A stretch of DNA of 64,000 nucleotides, taken from NCBI RefSeq assembly GCF_019097595.1, contig NC_080727.1, positions 9,431,501 to 9,495,500 of the forward strand, in the 5' to 3' direction. Shown here piece by piece: positions 55,457-64,000 of this stretch (its first letter is position 1; each line of letters begins with the position of its first letter). The notes beneath the pieces are model-generated. The model ran no database searches, was not told where the DNA came from, and worked only from the letters and a program-made list of their open reading frames with translations. This DNA is from Hemibagrus wyckioides (taxonomy: Eukaryota > Chordata > Actinopteri > Siluriformes > Bagridae). The translations under genes and the position numbers were made by a program.

Positions 55457-56767
55457 TGATCACAACCCACCTTTATATCTGTTCTCCTGAATTAAATGGG
55501 TTTAATCCAAACCTCAGTGACTCAAAAACAAATGGGTCTGTGTAAAAATGGAGGAATAAAAAGATCCAGAGTTCATTTTAATAAACAGAAATGATCTGTA
55601 CACCCAAATGCAATTTAAAACCAGTTCAGTATTTCACATCAGTATCAATACCAAAACAATGCTTAGTATTAGATCAGTGCATCCCTGTGTGTTTGTGTGT
55701 GTGATGGCTATACCAACCAGCATCTAGAAATTTGCATGGTACTCACACACTCTTAAAATATAACCAGAAGTGTATGATATACAAAATACAAAATCGTTTT
55801 GGGAAGCTCTAGCTAAAAAAACATCTTAGTATGGATTTATATTACAAACAGAATTCACAGTGTTTCTACATTCCCCAAAATGCCTTTCAGCTACCAGATA
55901 GAGGCATCACTGGGAATTCATCTCAGCCTATAGAGAGTGATGCAGTGGTGCTTTAGTCCTTCAGTCTGTCCAGCTTTCAGTCAGATCAGCTTCCAAAGCT
56001 TCTACTTTCATGCCAACATCATCACCATCATCACCACCATCACGCTGGTCATTTTGTAATTCACTAGTTGAGCTGAGGATCTGCCGCAGAGCATTCTGGG
56101 AGTACAGAGTCTGTTGTCATTGGACCAATAACACTTCTGCTTAAGATCACGGAAATGTACATCTCCTATTAAACGCCATTACACCTACAATAGCAATAAC
56201 AGTATGCTTCTGTGATGTCAGGTTGCCAAACAACCTCCAACATCTCACGAGAGTAATAAAAATACAGCACAGACCAAAGGAACATCTCGCGAAGTTGATG
56301 CAAATCATCTTAACAAAATAGCAGTGGCTCAATCCCAAACGGCTCGGTGGCAGTGACAAAGTGCACTAGATACACTCTAGAAGCCCGTTACTTTACGCCC
56401 TCAGTAGTGAGCCTCTACAGGCAGCATGGCGGGATTTGGAATTCAGCCCGATTAGCTAATAACTTCAGCTAGCGAGGCAATCTTTGTTTTAGGAACAGCA
56501 GAAAAGAGAATCCGACTGTCTAGCTGTCACATATTTTGTTCTTTTTAAATAACAACTAAAAGCATAAAGTGATATTTTATGTTTGAAGCTGCTGCTTGTC
56601 AAGATACAATTTTAGACTAGACTCAGCTTATCTGGCTAGCAGGCTAACAAGCTAGCAAGCGTCATTTGGACTAAAATAGAGCAAAGCTAAAATACAGTTC
56701 CTGAGTTTGTCTACAATGAGTTCAATCACTGAAACATAATAAAACAGAAAAAACACGTCGATCTTAC

Positions 56768-56860
56768 CCAAACAATATCTTTGTGAAAAAAATTAAGAAG
56801 TGTTGAGATTTCCGCGACCTTTTCTGATGCTACTATATGTCACCTTCCTCCGTCAACATT
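56768..56860 (-). promoter_or_regulatory. pdcl untranslated first exon and promoter
   Basis: A donor (TTTGG|GTAAGAT) lies at 56767/56766 on the - strand and fits the acceptor at 54254. The upstream sequence is mildly CG-rich ('aaggtcgcggaaatctcaac' on the - strand). The start base is unknown. No TATA box was seen. Confidence 0.5.
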
Positions 56861-57161
56861 AAACCAACCAATCAAACAGCGGTGTAGATGAATGACATCG
56901 ACGGGAACCAATCAAAACACGACTTTACTGTTCAGGGCGTTTTGCATGCTGTAGCATACAATTTTAATATTTTACATTTACTTATCTTTATATCTGGATA
57001 GAAGTATTATTATTAATCGAGAGTTTACTGCATGCATGTTATTAAAAACAGATTTTTGAGCACAGAAACGTGTTGTCATGTCGAATTTTAATAAAACAAA
57101 TCATATGTAAATACTGGGTTTAACAGGTATGGTCACCATTTTCCAGAAACTACACATCTGT

Positions 57162-57930
57162 TCAGTGATATCCCCATGTGCAGAAAAGCTGGATCTCTTC
57201 TTCTTCTTCTTCTTCTTCCACTTTTCTGAGGACCTCCACCCACCGATTGCTGCACTCCTCCCAGTGCACAATCTCTCCATCCTCCACAAGTACAAATTTC
57301 CACTCCACCTGGATGTCCAAAGGAAAGACGATGCTGCAAAACCAGAATCCATCCTCTGCTTTCCTCAGGGGAACAAAACTCTTCCAGGCCCCGAGGTTAT
57401 GATGGTTCCCAGTTACAGCTAGAGTTTGTCTTGAGGACTGTGTCACATAGTGAACTCTGAATCTCACTCGTCGTGTTTTTATGTTCTGGATCCTGGTGGA
57501 AAAGGTGCCACTTTCAAACTCCTCGACTAGTGAATCTAGTGTGGCTTGGAATTTTCGATGATGCGCATCTCTGGCTTTCTCCAGGTCCTCTGATATCTTC
57601 CAGCTCTCTATTTTATGTTTTTTTTTCGGTGTACAAATGAAGGGACTTGCTCACTTTAGCCTTTGCTAATGCTGAGCTCTCTGGCTGATGTACTTTGCTT
57701 GATTTCTTCGTGACACTGATGCAATGTTTCCTGAGACTTGAGGTGCATTTGTCATTTGAGACAAACTGCTCGTTGCCACTTCTTGGGCTCCTCAGCTTCT
57801 TGTTCGCCTTTTCTTTCTGTCTCTCCTTGCTGTTTGTTTTCTCTAAATGGCTAGAAGTTTTGGAATCCAGATGCTGATAATCTGGAGAATCCTGCTCCTT
57901 AAATTCAGCTGATGCTTGATGGCATGACAT
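57162..57930 (-). CDS. stbd1: Starch-binding domain (CBM20) protein, stbd1-like, with apparent frameshift
   Basis: Stbd1 binds glycogen through a CBM20 domain and tethers it to ER or autophagic membranes. The C-terminal domain (57467-57162 and upstream) reads VRFRVHYVTQSSRQTLAVTG, then NLGAWKSF, 'VEWKFVLVEDGEIVHWEECS' and ends CTWGYH. The Trp residues that stack on glucose are present. A run of eight Glu codons (CTT repeats on the + strand) precedes the end. The N-terminal part from ATG 57930 (MSCHQASAEFKEQD) is Lys/Ser-rich and in another frame. The two frames meet at a run of nine A (- strand, 57619-57627), so either one base is wrong in the assembly or the gene is broken. The usual N-terminal membrane anchor is not within this frame. 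In-frame sequence just upstream codes for a hydrophobic run (FFVIFTVSLFISIILT) without an ATG, so an upstream exon is possible. Confidence 0.75.
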
Positions 57931-58029
57931 GGTCAGAATGATAGAAATAAAAAGAGAAACTGTAAAAATGACAAAAAATGTCTTGCCTTTTAGGAACTCT
58001 GGACTACAACTGCATCAACTGTGGCTCTT

Positions 58030-58260
58030 AAATAATCATGGTGTAACTGACACCAATTAATCATTACAAAACAATGGGGATCCACAAAGAACAAAGAGTG
58101 AAATGATAAAGTGAACTGTTGATCTAATCACTTATCTCACTGTCAGATGCAAAGAGCAACTCAAATTTTGTAAGAGCCCATTTTCCTAGTGTTTGTGCTG
58201 AAAGCCCAATCCTCTATCAACCACAAGAATGCTTAAATACATCTTACAAAATGTTAGTAT
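58030..58260. other. Intergenic, nothing recognised
   Basis: No gene or clear repeat. Confidence 0.35.
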
Positions 58261-58264
58261 TTAA

Positions 58265-59130
58265 CCTTTAAGACAGTAAATGCATTCTCTTGTTTTTGCT
58301 ACACACTGAATATATAATTGAGTTTGAGATCAGAAGATGAATATGAGGATATAGATCAAAATTTCAGCTTTCACTTCCTGATATTTGCATCTAGCCATGT
58401 TAAATATCATAGATCACGGCATCTTTGGTGCCAGACCAAAAGTACTGGAACAGTCTTTAAAGTAAATTAAGGTAAACAAAACTTAATATTCAGTTGCATA
58501 TCCCTTACTTGCAATAACTACTTTAAGCCATTGACCGACTGATATCACTGTGATGCTTTTCCTTTGTACCTTTGTGTCCTTTGCTTCTTTCAGTTGATGT
58601 TTGCTCTGAGTTGTTTCTCATTTTAATCTCCTCTTCAGGAGGTGGAATGCTGCTCAGTTTGGTTAAGTTCTGGTGTTTGACTTGGTCAGTCTAAATCCTT
58701 CCAATTTTTTCCTGTGCCCTTTGTATTTGCTGTGCATGTTTTTGGGTCATTGTCTTGCTGCATGATGAAGTTCCTCCAAATTAGATTGAATGCATTTCAG
58801 ACAAAATGTTCATGTACACTTTATTCAATCTGCTGCTATCAGTCATGATTAATATGATAATGATTAGTGAGTCTGCTCCAGGTTAGAGGTTAATCTTGGT
58901 GCCAGAACTTTTATGGTTCATCTCTGTATTTCTTTGGAAGGTATGGCTTCTACATTTCTGCTCTTAAAGTCTTCTTCAAATGCTCGATTGTGATACCTTT
59001 GCCCCCTCCATGTGGAGATGTTGGTGATGTAATTGGCTGTCGTTTTCTTTGGGCACTGTGTAGTTCTTAGTACAGCAGATAAAAGATTCAACCTTGTGTT
59101 CCAATGTTTTTGGAAGGGACTGTACATAAT
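58265..59130. mobile_element. Degraded Tc1/mariner-type element
   Basis: It contains 'gatgaatatgaggatataga', 'catttcagctttcacttc'-type sequence, 'ccaaaagtactggaacag' and, at the right, 'tttttggaagggactgta'. This matches a fish element whose ends read 'cagtcccctccaaaagtatt'. No frame survives. Confidence 0.55.
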
Positions 59131-59970
59131 ATGAGACTCCTGAATATGAAACACCTGCCACCATTACTGAGTATATTCTTATATTTTTGGTGATATAATG
59201 TATTTCATTCTTTTTAGCAACTTTTTAATACACCACACAGGTACGAATTACATCATGAGGTTTGAGGTGGGTATTGCAGATTAAATCATCCTAATTGGTG
59301 GCCATTTTTGTGTGTCAGCTTAAACTCCAACGCAAAATGAAAGGCACATCATTGTTTCCCTAATAAACATCTATCAAATACATCTGGAATAAGTGGACAA
59401 TTCGCATGAATTGGTTCTGCATCTACCAGCTGTTTCAACGCAAGGCTGTAGGTTGGTTGTCACTTGCGATTTATGGGCAATTAAAACAAATTAGGCTGAT
59501 TCGAGGTCATCTTCTCAACACACACACACACACCTTTGCTACAGGTAATACCCAGAGGACAAAAAGTCACAGATCAAGCTGCCAGCTGTAAATAAGGCCA
59601 GTCTGGCTGTCTGAGGGATTCAGTCATCAATCAGTCCAATAGAGGCACTAATAAGTCAGTTTTGTACTTGAGCTTCACAGCTCCACACTTCCCTGTTTGA
59701 TCTTGAGCTTAAGTTAATGTGAATGGTCTCCTTGTGTCTGTATGGGTTTCCATCAGGTTCTCTGGTTTCTTTTGCCTCTCAAAAACATGCTAGTGGTGGT
59801 TTGGTTATATGAAATTTCCATAGAAATTGTGTACGGTTTTCCTGGTTAATGCTCTCAACACCTCCTGCCAGGATAAAGCAGGTACTTTAGATGAATAAAT
59901 AAATAATTTTGGGTTTTAATTTTTTTTTTAAACTTATCATTCTTTTATACACACTTTTATACTTTTATAC
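59131..59970. other. Intergenic, nothing firm
   Basis: A possible SINE scrap lies at 59660-59890 ('gtatgggtttccatcaggtt', 'gttatatgaaatttccatag', 'aataaagcaggta'-like end). Otherwise there is no feature. Confidence 0.35.
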
Positions 59971-59974
59971 ATAC

Positions 59975-60290
59975 TGAAATAAGCATGCCAGTTTATTAAG
60001 AACGCCATACTAATACTGGGCATGACCCCGTTTGCTCTCAGTACAGCCTCAGTTCTTCATGGCATGGATTCCACATGTAGTCTTTGAAATTCTGGTACAT
60101 GGTGATGCAACTTCACAAATGATGCAGATTTTTCAGCAGCACATTCGTAATGCGACTCTAACTTTCTCCCAAAGGTGCTCTTTTGGCTTTTGATTTGCAG
60201 ACTGGAGAGGCCACTAAAGAATGTCATAATTTGAGTTATGTGTCCAACGACTGTATATGAACATCATTACAGGGATTCAGATGTGAAGCT
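59975..60290 (-). mobile_element. Family C Tc1 relic
   Basis: It opens 'ccagtttattaagaacgcca' and 'ctaatactgggcatgacccc', then 'ctcagttcttcatggcatgg' and 'cccaaaggtgctcttttggc'. This is the right end of the family in reverse orientation. Confidence 0.75.
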
Positions 60291-60735
60291 AAAATGTCAA
60301 CTTGTGTCTGCTGCTGTGAAATTGTCAACTCCATCCATACCTGTTAGTGAATGGGAAAGGAACCAAACTTTCATTATAAGATCTCCAAAATTTATTTTGG
60401 GGAATAGACTTCCAATGTTTTTTAATAACATTTAGTTGGCCTTGGTATTTCCCCCAATATCTTTCCATATGATAAATGAGTTTGATAAATAAGAATGTGA
60501 TACGTATTTGGTAAGACATCTTTCTAATGCAAATCTCCTTTTTGGTGTGTATTACTAATATGTCCCAGTCTAGGATGATGCTATAGCAGAATTATTAAGT
60601 GAAAAGGAAACAAAAAAATATGGACGCTTGACTGATACTATTAGGAAAAAACATCAAACAGATGTAATGGGAATACCTCATACACCAGGGTTGTTTTATC
60701 TTTTCAGATTTGACCCAGATTATATCTACAGATTA
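60291..60735. other. Intergenic, nothing recognised
   Basis: AT-rich, with no feature I can support. Confidence 0.35.
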
Positions 60736-62770
60736 TATCTATATTGTAGTAGCTAAAGTGTATACTTACATAGGAAAGGTGTATATTGAGGTAGGAAATG
60801 TGGATATTGTGGTAGATAAAGTATATACTGTGGTAGGAAAGGTGATATTGAGGTAGGAAATGTGGATATTGTGGTAGATAAAGTATATACTGTGGTAGGA
60901 AAGGTGATATTGAGGTAGGAAATGTGGATATTGTGGTAGATAAAGTATATACTGTGGTAGGAAAGGTGATATTGAGGTAGGAAATGTGGATATTATGGTA
61001 GATAAAGTATATACTGTGGTAGGAAAGGTGATATTGAGGTAGGAAAGATGTCTACTGAGGTAGGAAAGGTGAATACTGAGGCAGGAAAGGTGTATATTTA
61101 TGTAGGAAAGGTAGCTAAAGTGTATACTGTGGTAGGAAAGTGTATACTGAGGTAGGAAATGTGGATATTGTGGTAGATAAAGTATATACTGTGGTAGGAA
61201 AGGTGTATATTGAGGTAGGAAAGGTGAATACTGAGGTAGGAAAGGTGAATACTGAGGCAGGAAAGTGTATACTGAGGCAGGAAAGGTGTATATTGAGGTA
61301 GGAAATGTGGATATTGTGGTAGATAAAGTATATACTGTGGTAGGAAAGGTGTATATTGAGGTAGGAAAGGTGTATACTGAGGTAGGAAAGGTGAATACTG
61401 AGGTAGGAAAGGTGAATACTGAGGCAGGAAAGGTGTATATTGAGGTAGGAAATGTGGATATTGTGGTAGATAAAGTATATACTGTGGTAGGAAAGGTGTA
61501 TATTGAGGTAGGAAAGGTGTCTACTGAGGTAGGAAAGGTGAATACTGAGGCAGGAAAGGTGTATATTTATGTAGGAAAGGTAGCTAAAGTGTATACTGTG
61601 GTAGGAAAGTGTATATTGTGGTAGATAAAGTATATACTGTGGTAGGAAAGGTGTATATTGAGGTAGGAAAGGTGTATACTGAGGTAGGAAAGGTGAATAC
61701 TGAGGCAGGAAAGTGTATACTGAGGCAGGAAAGGTGTATACTGAGGTAGGAAATGTGGATATTGTGGTAGATAAAGTATATACTGTGGTAGGAAAGGTGT
61801 ATATTGAGGTAGGAAAGGTGTCTACTGAGGCAGGAAAGGTGTATATTTAGGTAGGAAAGGTAGCTAAAGTGTATACTGTGGTAGGAAATGTGGATATTGT
61901 GGTAGATAAAGTATATACTGTGGTAGGAAAGGTGTATATTGAGGTAGGAAAGGTGTATACTGAGGTAGGAAAGGTGAATACTGAGGTAGGAAAGGTGAAT
62001 ACTGAGGCAGGAAAGTGTATACTGAGGCAGGAAAGGTGTATATTGTGGTAGGAAATGTGGATATTGTGGTAGATAAAGTATATACTGTGGTAGGAAAGGT
62101 GTATATTGAGGTAGGAAAGGTGTCTACTGAGGTAGGAAAGGTGAATACTGAGGTAGGAAAGGTGAATACTGAGGCAGGAAAGTGTATACTGAGGCAGGAA
62201 AGTGTATACTGAGGCAGGAAAGTGTATACTGAGGCAGGAAAGGTGTATATTGAGGTAGGAAATGTGGATATTGTGGTAGATAAAGTATATACTGTGGTAG
62301 GAAAGGTGTATATTGAGGTAGGAAAGGTGTATACTGAGGTAGGAAAGGTGAATACTGAGGCAGGAAAGTGTATACTGAGGCAGGAAAGGTGTATACTGAG
62401 GTAGGAAATGTGGATATTGTGGTAGATAAAGTATATACTGTGGTAGGAAAGGTGTATATTGAGGTAGGAAAGGTGTCTACTGAGGCAGGAAAGGTGTATA
62501 TTTAGGTAGGAAAGGTAGCTAAAGTGTATACTGTGGTAGGAAATGTGGATATTGCGGTAGCTAAAGTGTATACTGTGGTAGGAAAAGTGGATATTGCGGT
62601 AGCTAAAGTGTATACTGTGGTAGGAAATGTGGATATTGCGGTAGCTAAAGTGTATACTGTGGTAGGAAAAGTGGATATTGCGGTAGCTAAAGTGTATACT
62701 GTGGTAGGAAATGTGGATATTGCGGTAGCTAAAGTGTATACTGTGGTAGGAAAAGTGTATACTTAGGTAG
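60736..62770 (+). repeat. Minisatellite of about 21-bp units, 2 kb, with higher-order structure
   Basis: The basic unit is close to 'gtgtatactgtggtaggaaa' plus one base. Variants differ at a few sites: tatact/tatatt/aatact, gtggta/gaggta/gaggca, and ggaaag/gataaa/gctaaa. Units are grouped into larger blocks of about 62 bp at the left (60790-61030), about 147 bp in the middle (marked by 'gtagataaagtatatact') and 42 bp at the right (62520-62760). Because 21 is a multiple of three, long frames run through it. Flanking copies decay from 62760 to 62850. Confidence 0.95.
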
Positions 62771-62857
62771 CTAAAGAGTATATAGTATTAGGAATAGTGT
62801 ACACTGTGGTACGAAAAGTGTCTAGTGGGATAGAAAACTATTTGTATACAGAGGTAG

Positions 62858-63180
62858 GTGCCGAACATTGGGGAGACACTACACAATTTCTGTCTATTTA
62901 ATATTAACTGTAGCTGGTTACAAAACACAAGATTTGGGTGTCATGATTTTCAAATGCAGGCCACTACCTGTAGAGACTTGAGATTCCTTCAAGCAATTTT
63001 ATTATTTGTTGTTAGTACAATAAATAGGAAGTATGCTGTTTTAAGGTGTAGTATAATGTGTATTTCAGCATAGGTGGTCTGGCTATGCTAGCTTGCCCTT
63101 AGGTGGGTGTGTGTGTGTGTGCATGGTGTCTTGTGATAGCCTGTTGTTAAAGGTGTAATTGAATTTTTCCTCTCTCTATA
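62858..63180. other. Intergenic, ends in an acceptor-like tract
   Basis: No gene seen. A short (GT)n lies at 63107-63120. The pyrimidine tract 'tttttcctctctctatag' at 63164-63181 looks like a 3' splice site. Confidence 0.4.
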
Positions 63181-63330
63181 GCTACCGGGACGCCGACTGA
63201 GAAAAAGCCATTAATGAAAATGCTGAAAGTGTGAAACAGGTGAAGAGACTCTATGAAAACTGGGCTCGTGAGCTCAGAGAGACGTGTAATGAGAGGACGG
63301 AGAGTGACAGATACACAGAGAAAAAGGTGT

Positions 63331-63390
63331 GTGTGTGTGAGTGTGAGTGTGAGAGAGAGAGAGAGACAGAGAGAGAAGGGGAGGGAGAGT
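63331..63390. repeat. GT/GA simple repeat
   Basis: GTGTGAGTGTGAGAGAGA-type sequence in the region upstream of the last gene. Confidence 0.85.
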
Positions 63391-63497
63391 GAGACACAGA
63401 TAGAAGCCCATTGGCAGAGAGCTCATCTGACTGCGGACAGAGATTTTTTTTAATCCGTGCTGCAACGCGAGCTCGGCTCTGAAACAGTGCGCGTGGA

Positions 63498-63578
63498 ATG
63501 AAGCCACGCACGCGCTGCACATCGAAAAAGACGCGCGTGACGACTTTTCATCGGCTGCAGCCACGGCCGTCGACATGA
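63498..63578 (+). promoter_or_regulatory. Upstream ORF overlapping the next start codon
   Basis: ATG 63498 opens 26 codons (MKPRTRCTSKKTR...) and stops at TGA 63576-63578, which overlaps the main ATG (63575-63577) as ATGA. It lies in CG-rich leader sequence. Confidence 0.55.
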
Positions 63579-63798
63579 GCCGCCGTTTCGGTATGATCGG
63601 GGGCTACGAGACCGCGGCCGCCGTACTGATAATCATATTCGCCTCGCTGTCAGTATGGGGCGCGTTTCTCATTTACCGAGCCGTTAAAGGTCAACGAAGG
63701 GAAAGGTGCAGCGAAGAGAACACGGACGAAACGGAAAAGGAAGCAGCGAGACGAGGAGGAGGAGGAGAAGATGAAGATGAATGGAGCAAGTCAACAGG
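63575..63798 (+). CDS. N-terminal exon of a single-pass membrane protein (partial)
   Basis: I do not recognise the family. The start ATG (MSRRFGMIGGYE) lies in a CG-rich, promoter-like stretch with a G at -3. It is followed by one membrane segment (AAAVLIIIFASLSVWGAFLIY, about residues 14-34) and a basic patch (RAVKGQRRER). A mixed acidic, Gly-rich tail follows (EENTDETEKEAARRGGGGED). A good donor (TCAACAG|GTAAAA) at 63798/63799 ends the exon in phase 2, so the frame beyond it to TGA 63815 is intron. The short N-terminus with positive charges after the segment suggests the bulk faces the cytosol. The rest lies right of the window. The layout resembles the N-terminus of Stbd1, but the gene is on the opposite strand to the CBM20 gene at 57162. 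Confidence 0.6.
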
Positions 63799-64000
63799 TA
63801 AAATGAAGCACTGTTGAAACAGTTAGTTTGGGGAGAAAAGATAGAAAGGTGGAATAGAAACAGGTGCAGTGTTGGTTTCTGGAGAATGGCCAGAAGACGT
63901 TGCCTTCACGTGCTGAGTGACTAACCGTGTATGGCGGAAAAGGGAAAAGCTGATGGTCACTGCTATAATGTTACCGTTTCACTTAAGAATAAAATGCATC

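Noticed and set aside
61265..61624. 119-residue + strand frame of KVYTEVG-type repeats
   Set aside because: The frame exists because the minisatellite unit is 21 bp; there is no promoter, splice site or family match.
60736..62770. A CRISPR-like repeat array
   Set aside because: The units are directly tandem without spacers, and the host is a vertebrate.

Overview
This is vertebrate nuclear DNA, almost certainly from a teleost fish. Genes are split by GT-AG introns, the protein-coding exons match vertebrate families, and the spaces between them are filled with Tc1/mariner relics of several fish-typical families, tRNA-derived SINEs, LINE 3' ends and long microsatellites. The repeat mix would suit an ostariophysan such as a catfish, but I cannot prove the order. 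psmd5, pdcl and sec16a all lie on human chromosome 9q33-q34, so the window looks like one conserved block with rpl28 and some lineage-specific genes set into it. All gene models were built by hand from splice signals, reading phase and remembered family sequences; no search was run.

Layout. (1) 1-1100: last exon of psmd5 on the + strand. (2) 1101-10500: repeat-rich, but holding a three-exon gene on the - strand (4287-7738) for an unrecognised 130-residue protein with a signal peptide and a hydrophobic C-terminus. (3) 10510-14100: complete rpl28 on the - strand. (4) 14766-20828: a + strand gene starting head-to-head with rpl28 that codes for 227 residues made almost wholly of three MLLE (PABC) domains; this is the most unusual gene here. 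(5) 21620-47110: complete sec16a on the - strand, 30 coding exons, 2176 residues, tail-to-tail with the triple-MLLE gene. (6) 49589-56840: complete pdcl on the - strand. (7) 57162-57930: a CBM20 starch-binding-domain gene (stbd1-like) on the - strand with an apparent one-base frameshift. (8) 58000-63180: repeats, including a 2-kb minisatellite of about 21-bp units. (9) 63575 to about 63798: first coding exon of a + strand single-pass membrane protein that runs off the window.

How the genes relate. They do not form a pathway. Rpl28 and the triple-MLLE protein both point to translation and mRNA handling and share an intergenic promoter region. Sec16a organises ER exit sites. Pdcl helps CCT fold G-beta/gamma, and Psmd5 is an assembly chaperone of the proteasome base. 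The CBM20 protein points to glycogen binding. Three coding totals (130, 227 and 2176 codons plus stop) come out exactly divisible by three over all junctions, which is the main internal check on the hand-built models.
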